A stretch of 64,000 bases of DNA from Sesamum alatum (taxonomy: Eukaryota; Streptophyta; Magnoliopsida; Lamiales; Pedaliaceae), in contig JACGWO010000003.1 of the NCBI GenBank assembly GCA_034509735.1, forward strand, positions 6,572,001 to 6,636,000, read 5' to 3'. The notes under the pieces are model-generated. The model saw only the letters and a list, made by a program, of their open reading frames with translations. It was not told the origin of the DNA and ran no database searches. The number at the start of each line of letters is the position of its first letter. Within the stretch, counting starts at the first letter, position 1. Positions 33,901 to 45,621 of this stretch are shown here, piece by piece. A program made the position numbers and the translations under genes.

Positions 33901-35364
33901 CTAGACTTGGGCCCGTGTCCCACAAGGGCCCGTTACCATGGGTGGCCGTCTAGCAACGGTCCATGGCACTAGAGACTAGGTGAATTGGCGTGAACATTTA
34001 GGCGCCGATTCCGTACGGGTACGATCCTTCCGTCTACCGTCTCCCGGCCTTAGTCTAGGGTATGGAATTGGGCGTCGGTTCCCATCCTTGACTAGGCATC
34101 TATGCTTAATACTCGAGACTACGTATGCTTCATTGCATCGACACAGGAAACCATTCCCTGTTCGACCAACCACTGTGGCCACAGCTTCAAACAGCATGTA
34201 CGTGTCTCCGAGTGCATAGGAGATACCTCTATCACATACTGACAGGGGACGGATCCTCTTCTTGGAATCCACCGTCCTCGCTACACATTCTGACTGCACT
34301 GGACAAGGCTTATAATGATCATCTTACAGAATGATCACCTCTCGCCAGATCCAAGATACAGTCGTCCTGTGCACGTGACTGCCATGATTCCTCAAGTCTG
34401 AGGATTACTCCCGTACTATCGGAACCGGGGAATCCAATCATACCGACCAAGCCTCCAAGGCTTCCATATGATGATCCCCGCGAGTCAGTCCAGTCGGCTC
34501 GACCCCAGTCGACCAACTCATCAAGACCGTGTAGGCGTCCCACGCCTGTCGCCGATGAAACACGGCACTCATCCAATGAACACGACTCTTGATGCAAGTC
34601 TCAATAGGACTCTCGATGCCCTGTCTCGAGGTCCTCGACTTGGAACGTTTCAGACCCAACTCTTAATCAGTTGGTTTCATGACCACCATCCAATGCGTGG
34701 CCCAACTGCACGAGTTGTTATCCATGGTCTGTGGGCTTTGTTGCGATATAAGTTAAACACCGTTTTAACAAATGTAAAGTGAGCACAACAAAGTAGGTAC
34801 CAATAGTGACGAACACTCACTTTATTCATCACATAATAATATTACAATTACATCAAGTTGTCGGATAGGTTACAAATTGCCAAACCCATTGGCTTTCTGG
34901 TCACCTATTCCAACAATGATGATCCCCGCGAGTCAGTCCAGACGACTCGATCCCAGTCGACCAACCCATCAAGATCGTGTAGGCGTCCCACGCCTGTCGC
35001 CGATGAAACATGGAACTCATCCAATGAACACGACTCTTGATGCAAGTCTCAATAGGACTCTCGATGCCCTGTCTCGAGGTCCTCGACTTGGAACGTTTCA
35101 GACCCAACCATAAATCAGTTGGTTTCATGACCACCATCCAATGCGTGGCCCAACTGCATGAGTTGTTAACCATGGTCTGTGGGCTTTGTTGCGATATAAG
35201 TAAAAACACCGTTTTAATAAATGTGAAATGAGCGCAACAATGTAAGCACCAAAAGTGACGAATACTCATTTTATTCATCACATAATAATATTACATTTAC
35301 GTCGAGTTGTATAATATGTTACAAATCGTCAAACCTATTGGCTTTCTGTTCACCTATTCTAACA
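30905..35364 (-). mobile_element. Solo LTR (copia family) containing another solo LTR, TSD TGAGG
   Basis: Reverse solo LTR flanked by TGAGG (30900-30904, 35365-35369), just downstream of the Tat integrase stop. Its ends are tgaaggacaagcggatc and ttcacctattctaaca. It is interrupted at 32686 by a second solo LTR of the same family. Without it the length is about 2.23 kb. Confidence 0.92.
32687..34915 (-). mobile_element. Solo LTR nested in a solo LTR of the same family, TSD ATGAT
   Basis: 2229-bp reverse LTR flanked by ATGAT (32682-32686, 34916-34920). The empty site can be read from the inner copy itself, which has 'ccatatgatgatccccgcg' at the same family position (34464-34482). Removing the insertion and one ATGAT restores exactly that sequence. 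Confidence 0.94.
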
Positions 35365-35905
35365 TGAGGCCCCCTTTCAAAATCTAGGCTTCCTCAGCGA
35401 AGCCCCCTACTGATAAGCCCCCTCAATAGGGCTCCTCCTAAAAATCAAAAGGTTCCTCTAATGGAGCTCTTTCCCAAGAATAAAGGCCTCTCAGTTGAGG
35501 ACCCCCTCTCAGGAGCTAACCCTCATGAAGATGAGATCCTCTCATGACATGGAAATTCCCCTTTTTTCTTTCCAGGTATTTGTATGTTATCAGCATTATA
35601 AGTACTTTACGAAGAAAGAATGAAGTTTTAAGGAGCATGGATCTTGACCCTACATAAGGTACCTTGTTTAAGCTTGCATATTTCCTCCTACCTTTTTCTC
35701 AGAAAAGCCCTCAGAGGCCGAAAAAAAGCCCTGCCTCCGGGAGCAAGCATCTATATTCTCCCTCCTTAAAAATATAAGCTTGATTTCATACAAGCATTTG
35801 GAGTATACAATGAAAAGCCCTGTCACAAAGCACAGGCAGCCAACTCAAGCGCAAAAAATAATAATAGGGGGAATATCTTCCCCCTATTATTATTCTAAAC
35901 TTTTA
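35365..35905 (+). mobile_element. Tat post-integrase region with hairpin-rich repeats
   Basis: Sequence on the far side of the solo LTR. 35370-35560 has short degenerate repeats of the type 'gaagccccctactgataagc' and 'cctcaatagggctcctcc', with small inverted repeats. No ORF is convincing. Confidence 0.5.
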
Positions 35906-36903
35906 TCAATTACAATAATTAATGCTATTGATTATTAACTGAATACATAATTACTAATAAATAGAGATAGATGGGTAAATCTCATTTTTGGTCCCATATA
36001 TTAGGTCCTGTTCAATTTTAGTCCCATTCGTTACAAAAGTCTCAATTCCAGGACAATATGTTTTGATTTGTATCAATTTTGGTCCCGACGTCAAAATTTG
36101 ACGGAATACATTAACGTCCGTTAAATTAAAACACGTGTTGCTCACGTGTGTGTATCCCAGGTGTATTTGGATACATATATTGACAAAAAAAGGGGTAATA
36201 AAAAATTAGGGTTCTTCACTCTTCACCCAAATTCCATTTCTGCTCCTTCTTTCTCTACCAAAGATTAAAGGGTTTTCCAATGTTACCTCGAATCATTCTG
36301 GGGAGCCCAGAAAATTTTTCGACCTTTTGTTTTGGGTGAATTTCTGGGCTTTATAGAATGGGTTTACCGAGAACAGCGGTCAAAATCAGGGATTTTTCTC
36401 CCAATCTTCACAGAGCAGTTAATGAAGAGAGCAGAAAGCGAGGATTGCACATGGCCCGGGCCGCGAAGGAGCAGCATTGACGACCGCATTATAGTCAAGA
36501 ACTCAAATTGTAAATGAGAATTCGCAGATCCGGAAACAGAAATGAAGTAACCAGCTCACAGCTCAATTTTGCTGCTGCCCAGAGTGAAGAGTGAAGAACC
36601 CTAATTTTTTATTGTCCCTTTTCTGTCAATATATGTATCCAAATATGCCTGGGATACACACACGTGAGCAGCACGTGTTTTAATTTAACGGACGTTAATG
36701 TATTCCGTCAAATTTTGACGTCGGGACCAAAATTGATACAAATCAAAATATATTGTCCTGGAATTGAGATTTTTGTAACGAATGGGACCAAAATTGAACA
36801 GGGCCTGATATATGGGATCAAAAATGAGATTTACCCATCTATCTCTATTTATTAGTAATTATGTATTCAGTTAATGATCAATAGCATTAATTATTGCAAT
36901 TGA
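35906..36903. mobile_element. Inverted-repeat (foldback) element
   Basis: Two arms of about 320 bp are near-perfect reverse complements (35906-36228 and 36577-36903). They include 'gggtaaatctcatttttggt' near the outer part and CACGTG-containing sequence further in. The mirrored 63-codon frames at 35954-36145 and 36664-36855 are this repeat read twice, not genes. The centre (36229-36576) is unique. The target duplication is not clear because the complementarity runs to the edge. Confidence 0.85.
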
Positions 36904-38525
36904 ATGCTTAACTTGTTTGATTGATTTATTACTGATTGATCAATGATTTGTGCTGATTAAGTATATGATTTTTTTGAATCCTAAATTTGCACTGTATGCA
37001 AGGAATATCTTGAGGATCCTACACGCTTAATGAAGGCCGAATCGAATTTGACTGTGTGGAAGAGTGCAAGCGTTCTCGAAAGATTCGGTCAAGCTCCCGG
37101 AGAATACAAGATCCCGAAGGAATAAATATTTTAGGGGAATTAGTTGTAATTTTTGTTTAATACTCTTGCGTATTTGTTAGCATAGTAGTGCCAAGAATGG
37201 CAAGACAATAGCTTGTATAGGAAAATAGAGCGAAAACAATTAAGTGAAGAGAAGGAGATAAGAGATGTGAGGGAGAGGGAGAGGTAACAAGTGGTTACCT
37301 AGATGACCTTTGCCATGACGGGTGCGCTCGCACGGTAGATCAAATACGTAATAAGAAATGATTATCTTGGTTCGAGGGGGAGATGGTATGGGGATTTCTT
37401 GGCTCTCCCCCTCCTGTGTGCGGTGTTTTGGTGCTCTTTCTCTGTTTTTTCTATAATTAAATACCTAGAAGGGGAATATCTCCTAAATTACATATATAAA
37501 CATATATATAAAGCCCGTAACAATAAATGCTCAATAACTTCATTTTTACTAAATATCCTAAAAGCTTCTTGAGCTAAGTACGCATATTGTGAAAAAGAAA
37601 AAAAAAATTATCGATACTCTTAGAGGGGGGATGACCCCTCGCATTAATACTTTATCTAACAAGATAGGAGGATGGCCCCTCACATTGATGTTCTATTTAA
37701 CCAGAGAGGGGGATGGCCCCTCACGAGCCCCGAAACCAAAGCTCCCTTGAGGCACATAAAAAATGCCCCGAAGCAAAAATCTTCCTTGAGGCACACCAGA
37801 AAAAAGCCCCAGAGTTAAGGTTTTCTTGAGGCATACAGAGTAATTGAAGCTTACAACAAAAATATAAAGGGGATAAGAATTCCTTTTCATTGACTAGATG
37901 CACATAACATTGATTCGTTTGGCATTGCTATTTTCAGATATGCAATCAAATTGAACATTTTTTGATTCTATGTATTTGCTTACAAAAATCCCTGGGGATT
38001 GATCGGCATCCCTTTGCATGATAAAGAAGTTAGTAGAAAACGACTTATTCAAGAGATGCATGCACAATGTGCAGAGATCAAAGGTGCAACGTGCAAGGGG
38101 TATTTTATACTTGACTATCCATAAAGTTGGACAAAATAATTCACATAGAATGAAAATTGTCTAGTTTACAAACAACTTATTATTTATTAATGTCAGTGAT
38201 TAACCATCATCTAAACATGAGCTCGTGCTGAGGACCAAGAGTCCAACTATTATAAATATTTAAGAAATATACCAATTCAGTTACCCTGAGAAGACCTATT
38301 ATACAGACTCTCAAGCATGAGAGAAAGAAACTAACAAAATCTAATAGACAGTTGTCTTCTTAACCATAGAATCAAAATAAACCGACCTCTTTGAAACTGT
38401 GTACAAACTTTTCACGAATATACATGAATGTTAGAAAGGAGTCAATCCTGCCAATTAATGGAGCATATGCATATGATATAACTCATAAATATTCCCCTAA
38501 AATATTTTGGAGTTGGGAGGGCTAC
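36904..38525 (+). mobile_element. Unclassified retroelement-derived region
   Basis: No coding domain recognised. Repeat tracts at 37624-37835 and a purine tract (ttggagttgggagggctac, 38507-38525) before an LTR suggest the 3' untranslated part of a Tat-type element. Confidence 0.4.
37624..37835. repeat. Two sets of short tandem repeats
   Basis: Set one: gaggggggatgacccctcgc, ggaggatggcccctcac and gagggggatggcccctcac at about 44-bp spacing. Set two: cccttgaggcaca, tccttgaggcaca and ttcttgaggcata at about 42-bp spacing, each followed or preceded by a gccccgaa/gccccaga block. The first set forms small hairpins. Confidence 0.75.
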
Positions 38526-39026
38526 TGATGGTGTAGAAATTTAACCAAGGGACTAAAATATAATTTCTCGAAGTAGTATTATGAAATTATCGAATTGCCC
38601 ATGGTGGTTGGCAGTTACATCCATTGAGTTAGTGGAGTTAGTGGGCGATTGGGGGGCAATATTATCTTTTAAATCCTCCCCCCCCCCCCCCCTTCTAATA
38701 TATACATAGTCTTAGTAATATATGAGGGGTCGTTGAGTAATAGATGGGGGAGGTTATTTGGTGGGAAATAGAATTACATACGTTGGAGTGAGGAGATTGA
38801 GGGAGATGGAGATGAAGTTTTGGCAGCAGAATGGCTTATGTAATATCATTGATGGAGTACTAATTTGGTACCATCACTCATATATTTAGTTGTTGTTGTT
38901 GCTATATTTCTCAGTATGATAATTATTTAATAAAGTATTAGAGTGTAATCTCTATTTTGCAAAACAAATGTTAGATACTCAATTGGATCGACATTGTATA
39001 GTGCTATTGAACCTCGACAAACATCA
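38526..39026 (+). repeat. Tat-type 3' LTR
   Basis: TG...CA (tgatggtgtagaaattt ... cgacaaacatca), preceded by a purine tract. It is related to the LTR at 11835 but not to the LTR at 22411. It includes a poly-C run at about 38679-38692. No partner LTR was found. Confidence 0.55.
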
Positions 39027-39593
39027 TTTGTTATTATGATATTAAATTTTATATTATTTATCAATTACACATTTTTATATTTTAAAGTTTGATCATTTAT
39101 GAATTTTTTACTAACCTTTTTAAAATACAATTTTCCCTGCCTTGACATGAATACTAACCAGTTTTGTTATAAAAGAAATGGCATTTGCAGTTTATAAAAA
39201 TTCACATTCTTTAAATCTTAATAAAGTTTGTCTGTTAGAACATTTTTTATAATCAGAATAAAGTAAATAACACAAAAAACTTGGGGTCAACGAGCTCTAG
39301 TTGAGCTTGAGAAACACGATTTTGGAGTCTGGCTTTACTATGAAAGGACGTTTGACAACAAAATATGGGGATTTAAACTCAAGGACAGAATCAAAATAAA
39401 TAAAACATATATATATATATATGGGTTAAAATTTATGCTCACGTTATTATTCGTCCAAAAAGAAAGACCATAAGACTTTGGTTACTGTTAGATGATTGGT
39501 CTTTATAACCATAAGAGGATAGAATTAGTAATTAAACTATTTCGGATAGGAGATAGTGATCACTAATTTGATAAGCTATAGGAGAAATTTAAG
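39027..39593. other. AT-rich intergenic sequence
   Basis: No gene or element boundary seen. A short (AT)n tract lies at about 39407-39422. Confidence 0.6.
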
Positions 39594-39602
39594 ATAAAAT
39601 AA

Positions 39603-40931
39603 GGCTAAACTCCCATTTAATCCATATATTTTGTTGAAAAAAGCTAAAATCTTCCTGTAATTTGGAAATAGGCTAAACCCCTCTTATGTTTTATAAAACT
39701 CAGTAAAAAAACACCCATTAATGGAAAGTGTATTGCACGCACGACTCATGCGATTTTGAGTGTTTTTTAGTTGCATTTGATTTCAATTTTGGGTGATTTT
39801 TAGTAAAATGCGATGATAATGTGTATATATTAGACTTAGGCATCTTTGATTTGTTTTTAGTGATTTTTTTTTTTTTTTTTTTTGCATTTTCATCTATATA
39901 AAACATTAATTTTTTAAAAAAAATATTACTAAAATGATACAAAAAAGTATATAACTTTTTAAAATGTTATAATTTCAGTTGAAATATTAAATTAAGATCA
40001 CAGTACAAAGATTAATATTGTAATTTCATTTTTTAAATTTAAATATCTCTTAAAAATATAAATAATTTTGTTCTTAAATAAATTTATATTAATATCCAAA
40101 TACCAAAAAAAATAGAAAAATTACATCACAAGGATTAATATACTAAATTTTATTTTTAAATTTAGACATCTAGATGAATATAAATGTTAAATATTTGAGT
40201 TAAATATTTTTTATAAATTATATCCAATATATTTATAGACAAAATTGGTTATTTAAATATCTATAATTATTATATTTATTTAAAATTAATCTTAATTAAC
40301 TGAAAATATATTGAATGAATATACTTAAGTTAATTAAAAAGTTTTTTTAAAAAAAGGAAACTGAGGACATCGGCCGCGGCCCTGCACTCATAACTGTTCT
40401 AGGCTACGTCGTCGCCCAGATCTGTTATGGGCGATGGCGACGATACTAGCCCCATCTGTTGGGGCGCGTCGCGTCCCCCCATTTGCGGGGATGGCAGGGC
40501 AGGGGGTTGGAAAGTCGACGACGCTGGCCCATCTGTCGGCGGCGGCGATGGGGTAGGAGTAGAGTTTTTTTAATTTTTATATAGAAAATAATAATTTATA
40601 TTTTATAATTTCTAATTATTTATATATAATATAAATTAAATGATTTGTTGAATCCAAACCTTTCATTTTTTTTTAAGATCTAATCATTGAGATTAATTGA
40701 TTAGATCTAACGATTATTATATAATAAAAAAAGGTCCAATGGTCATTAAATTAAGAATTAATATATAATAAAAAGGACATAATTATCATATGAAAAAAAA
40801 TCAGCATTATTAAGTTAGCTTAACAGAAAAGGGGCGATTGAGCTACAATTAATAAAACGCCTATTTTTAAAACAGAAGGGGATTTTCAACTGAGTTTTTA
40901 AAAAACAGAGGGATTTTTTTACAATTAAGCC
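39603..40931. mobile_element. Mutator-like inverted-repeat element with GC-rich core (1)
   Basis: Ends GGCTAAACTCCC and ...AATTAAGCC, flanked by near-identical 9-mers ataaaataa (39594-39602) and ataaaacaa (40932-40940). The arms contain tandem sub-terminal motifs like 'cccctcttatgttttataaa'. The AT-rich body carries a GC-rich island (40370-40555). It belongs to the same family as the element at 60065. No ORF. Confidence 0.75.
40370..40555. other. GC-rich core of element 1
   Basis: GTCGTCGCCC, GGCGATGGCGACG and similar GNCG-rich words in an otherwise AT-rich element. It resembles the cores at 60974 and 61998. Confidence 0.7.
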
Positions 40932-41022
40932 ATAAAACAATAACCAGAATATTTATTTCATGATATTTGTTTTACTAATTCTGCAATAATTAATGAAAAA
41001 AATTATATTTGTTTTTAATTTA

Positions 41023-44000
41023 CTAGGAAGCACGACGTGCGATGCACGTGTACACACATATTTTTAAAGGTAAATATAAAATTTATGTTAAGTTCATGAT
41101 ATCATTTATATTTTTGTCATTGAAACATTAATATTATACAATTATATTTTCAAATAAATTGATGACAATTATTTTAATCGATAAGGAAACTATTCAATTC
41201 TATTATTTGTAATTCACTTTTTAAATTTAATTGGTACTATTGAATAAAAAATATTCCCTAAAATTGAAATTTTGTATTTGATATTTTATTATTATGTATC
41301 AAACCAATTAATATGGAAATAAAAATAATGATATTCAAAAAATTAATATTAAAATAATATTAAGATAAAAATAATTATCTTGGATGGAAGAAATTCTAAT
41401 TTGATAAAATTGATCAATTTTATTTTTAGGTTTTATTATGCATGTTTTCTATTGTTTAATTTTGTTTTACTTTTTTGTTATATTTTGTATGTGTTTGTTG
41501 TATGTTTTCTTTTACAACTATATTTGAATGTAATTAATTTATTTTTAATTTATTGTCACTAAATTATTACAAACTAATTATTTATTGACTATTGTTATAA
41601 AACTATAATCAAATTGGACCATAGTACCAATATTTGTATTGTACGATCCTATAATATATACTAAATTTAATTCAGTATCAATTTTTTTATGTTGTCAAAG
41701 TATTATTTAGATACTTTATTAGCTTCTCAATTTTGAAATAATATTGTATAAAATTTTATTTTTCACCTTTATATTGCATATTTAATTCTATATAGTTTTA
41801 GTTTGACTTCTTGACTTATTTTCATATACATCTAATTAGTATAACCTATTTCTTATTCAATAATATATTATATTGCAATTTAATCTTTTATGTCACATTT
41901 GTTATTGCACAACTTTTATGCCATTAATATAAAAAAATAATAGATGTAAAAATAAAGCATTCAGGATTATCTAATACTAAAAAAGTCAAGTATTAAAATA
42001 TTCACTCAATAGTTGAATTTTCATATGCAATTTCAATTTAATAATAATCTATTCTTATATCAATTTTTATTCTCTTTAGTACTTATGCTTTTTAAACTTT
42101 TAAGTTATTTTTATAAATTTATTCCTGGAAAAATATATTAATCTTTTTTTTCTAATTTCAACATAATGAACTCTTTTTTTTATTTATTTTTTTATTCTAC
42201 TACGTGTATTTCAAAATTTATTAATTTTATTTATATGAAAATGTAATTGTACTAATGTGTTGGTATACAATTATTTTAAAATCTTATAATTTTAATTGTT
42301 ATTGTGTTAATGTTTACTCAACATTTGACTTTCCTTATTTTCGTAAGGAAAATAGCATTTTTCATCTCGTAACTTAGGTCATTTCCACTTTAATTTGGTC
42401 TGTTGGTTTTGGGATTCTCACTTTTGATCCCGTAAATATTTAAAAAGTAGCACTTTTGGTCCCATAATACATTTCCCTTGGATATACAAAAGAAAATACT
42501 ATGTGGTCGTTAAGTGCATAATAATACAAGGAGACCAAATGTTATGACTTTTATACACCTTTAAAAGTATAAAAATAGTTATATTTGTTTCGTTAGTACC
42601 TATAATTATGTTAATTAATTTATTGCTCAATAAAGTAAGGGTTTAAATTAAATTATTTATTATATTATTATTTATACTTGTCTTCAATATCAATGTCTTT
42701 GTGGGGGGGGGGGGAGAACATGGTGTTTTTAGCCTATTAATATTGAAATAAAATCAATTACTCAGAAGTCGCCGCCCTTTTTAAAATTTTCAATAACACT
42801 TCTAATTTAATCAGATTGATCATTTTTATTTGTAATTAAATTTTGACACTTATTCGTAATATGTATATATATATATAGACAGATAGAAAGATATATAGAT
42901 GTAAGTTTAGATTGATATTTTTATATTATTCATGTGTTGCTTATTTTCAATTTTAATGTTCCATAATAAATTAAAGTTTTCTTAATATAATTAAGATTTT
43001 TTATAGCAAAGTTGAAATATTATTTGCATATTTATTCTTTTAGTTGAATTTGTTATTCATTCTCTAAGTTGTTTAGAGGAATTAAGACTATTAATTATTT
43101 TTGTTTTTTGATAGAATTTTATTCAATTATAACGTTCCATAATAAATTAAAGTTTTCTTAATATAATTAAGATTTTTTATAGCAAAGTTGAAATATTATT
43201 TGCATATTTATTCTTTTAGTTGAATTTGTTATTCATTCTCTAAGTTGTTTAGAGGAATTAAGACTATTAATTATTTTTGTTTTTTGATAGAATTTTATTC
43301 AATTATAACTAATTATTATTTATTATAAAAATGAGTACTTAAGTAAGGGTATAGTTTTCCTTTCACAATGGGGAACAAACACTTGTGGATTCGATATAAA
43401 AATATAGTCGAAGCTCCTTATCTTCGATTGTTTTTAGAAGAAATTTCATTTAATAAAATTGATCAATTTTTATTTATAGGTTATATTATGCCTCTTTACT
43501 ATTGTTTAATTTTTTATATTTTTTTGTTATATTATGTCTATGTATGTAATATATATGTTTTTTCTTTTATTACTATTTTGAAAATATCATTGATTTTAAA
43601 TTTATTGACACTAAATGATTACAAACTAATTATTTATTGACTATTGTTATAAAAATATAATCTAATTGAACCATAGTACCAATATTTGTATTGTAAGATC
43701 CTATAATGTATGTAAATTATATTTCAGTACTAACTTTTAAATATTGTCAAAGCATTATTTACATGCTTTATTACCTTCTAAATTTTGAAAAATTATTGTA
43801 TAAAATTTTATAATTTGCCTTTATATTGAAATTTTTAATTCTAACATTTTTAGTTTGACTTCTTGATCTTATTTTCATATGCACCTTTTGGTATAATCCA
43901 TTTCTTATTCAATAATATATTATGTTACAACTTAAACTTTTATGTCACATTTGTTGTGGTAATATTTTTAAGTTATTAATTAATATAAAGAAATAGATGT

Positions 44001-44892
44001 AAAAGTAAAGCATTTAGGATTATCTAATACTAAAAGCATCAAGTATTAAGAGATTCACTCAATAGTTGAATTTTCATAAGTAATTTTAATTTAAAAATAT
44101 TAGATTCATATATCAATTTTATTTCGTAATTAAATTTTGATATTTATTCATTATTATATATATATATATTTAAATTTAGATTAGTATTTTATATATTACT
44201 CACGTGTTGTTTATTTTAAATTTTAATGTGTCATATATAAATTAAAACTTTCTTAATATAATTAAGATTTCTTCTCGCAAAGTAATTGTGTAGAAATATT
44301 ATTGACATATTAATTTATTTTAGTTGAATATATTATTCATTTTTTAAGTAATTTAGATCAATTAGGACTCTTTAAACATTATTTTTCTTTATAGAATTTT
44401 TTTACAATTAATTTTTATTTATTATTAAAAGGAGTACTTAAGTGAGGGTATAGTTGCCTTTTCACAATAATGGGGAACAAACACTTGTGGATTCATACTT
44501 TTTATATATCGACTATAGTATAGATATATAGTTTTTGAAGTTTAGCATTTTATATATTATTTCGATGCTATTCATTTTAAATTATATTCTGCCCAAGTAA
44601 ATAATATTTTTGAAGTATTTAAAAATATCTTCTAACAAATTAATCGCTTAGACATATTATTAACCTATATTTTTTTAGTAGGATATAGTTTCATTGTCCA
44701 AGTAGTTTAGAGGTATTAGGACTCTTAAAATGTCTTCGATCTTTTGACAGATTTTTATTCTTTTATAACTGATTTTTATTTATTATTAAATAAATAACTT
44801 AAGTAAAAGTATGAATGTCTTTTCACAATGGAGAACAAACACATAAGATATTCACACTTTTATATATAGTATATATATATATATAGTATAGA
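41023..44892 (-). mobile_element. Helitron-like element, reverse orientation
   Basis: On the minus strand it begins TCTATACTATATATA...AAAAGTGTGAATATC (from 44892). It ends with a hairpin (gcacgtcgtgc, 41030-41040) a few bases before CTAG (41023-41026), with host A on the 5' side and T on the 3' side. These are Helitron rules: 5' TC, 3' hairpin plus CTAG, insertion between A and T, no target duplication. There is no Rep/helicase ORF, so it is non-autonomous. Internally it has repeats of its own 5' end (43361-43394, 44461-44520, 44821-44880) and two long diverged repeats (about 41400-41990 against 43440-44060), so it looks like a tandem composite. Confidence 0.78.
42958..43309. repeat. Tandem duplication of 176 bp
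   Basis: Two adjacent blocks (42958-43133, 43134-43309) beginning gttccataataaatt and ending caattataac look identical by eye, unlike the diverged repeats around them. Confidence 0.9.
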
Positions 44893-45214
44893 TTTGATCA
44901 AACTCCGAAAAATAAATCACCTCTTAAGGTTCAAGCAATTTAGGGTCATGCATACCAAAATCCAAAGGGATTCATTATCGCAACTGCAGTAAACATTGGT
45001 TGATAGTTTATGCACACATGAAACTTTTACTTCTCAATCACTTTCCACTTCTTCCGAGAATTAGAACTTGAAATGTTTTGCAAGCACTGCCTAACCATTT
45101 GGAAACAGGACCTTGCGCAAAAGGAAATAGAGGTAACGAAAAGGTACAACAAACAAATTCCCTCGTAATGTATCTATTCTGGCCTAATAAAGTATGCTCT
45201 GTTATGAATAACAT
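44893..45214. other. Sequence between Helitron and Nudix locus
   Basis: No recognisable gene. It may be host 3' flanking sequence of the Nudix gene. Confidence 0.4.
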
Positions 45215-45274
45215 TTGGTGCAATCTCCACTTCTAGACTCTGCAGTATCTTCATATATCCAAACTCCTCAAAAT
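45198..45274 (-). pseudogene. Partial copy of Nudix exon 9 and its downstream end
   Basis: 'ggtgcaatctccacttct' and 'agactctgcagta' followed by 'atccaaactcctca' repeat 45555-45609 with a few changes and one missing base that breaks the frame. It stops at the LTR fragment that separates it from the real exon 9. Confidence 0.7.
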
Positions 45275-45532
45275 TGGAACGTCACAGACCAACACTCAGA
45301 AGTTGATTTCGTGATTGCCATCATATACGCAACCCAACTTCATTGGTTGTTTGTTGTCTAAGGGCTTTGTCTGTGATATGCAGTTATAAATTGTTTATAA
45401 AGTAATCTAAATACACGACAAAGATGGCCAATATGAATCTGATTCATTTATTCAATTATACATTTATAAAAAAACTGTGGAACAGATTACAAAACAGCCA
45501 ATCCCATTGGCTTTCTGATCACCATTCTAACA
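45275..45532 (-). mobile_element. LTR end fragment (copia 2.2-kb family)
   Basis: The last about 260 bp of a reverse LTR (ttggaacgtcacagaccaac ... ctgatcaccattctaaca), related to 4055-4322. Truncated at its left. Confidence 0.75.
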
Positions 45533-45551
45533 CTATTATAAATAAAAACAT

Positions 45552-45621
45552 TTAGGTGCAATCTCCACTTCTCAGACTCTGCAGTAGCTTCAGATATCCT
45601 AACTCCTCAGGCTTAATATAT
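45552..45621 (-). CDS. NUDT20: Nudix exon 9 (C-terminus and stop)
   Basis: Acceptor ...gtgcag, then a frame reading YIKPEELGYLKLLQSLRSGD plus two residues and TAA at 45552-45554. It matches the usual family C-terminus (LLQSLRSGDC). Confidence 0.88.

Noticed and set aside
34468..35231. ATG-started frames of 60-104 codons on the strand opposite the LTR orientation (also at 24331-24645)
   Set aside because: They are the same LTR end seen in several copies. Composition follows the repeat and some copies are truncated or changed; no known protein.
35954..36855. Two nearly identical 63-residue frames on opposite strands, at first like a duplicated gene pair
   Set aside because: They are the two arms of one inverted repeat read outward. 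The sequence matches well beyond the frames.
37624..37835. Regularly spaced short repeats considered as a CRISPR-like array
   Set aside because: Only three imperfect units per set, with repeated and not unique spacers, in a plant retroelement context.
38526..39026. This LTR as the 3' partner of the Tat element at 22411
   Set aside because: Start, end and internal sequence do not match the 22411 LTR; it resembles the LTR at 11835 instead.
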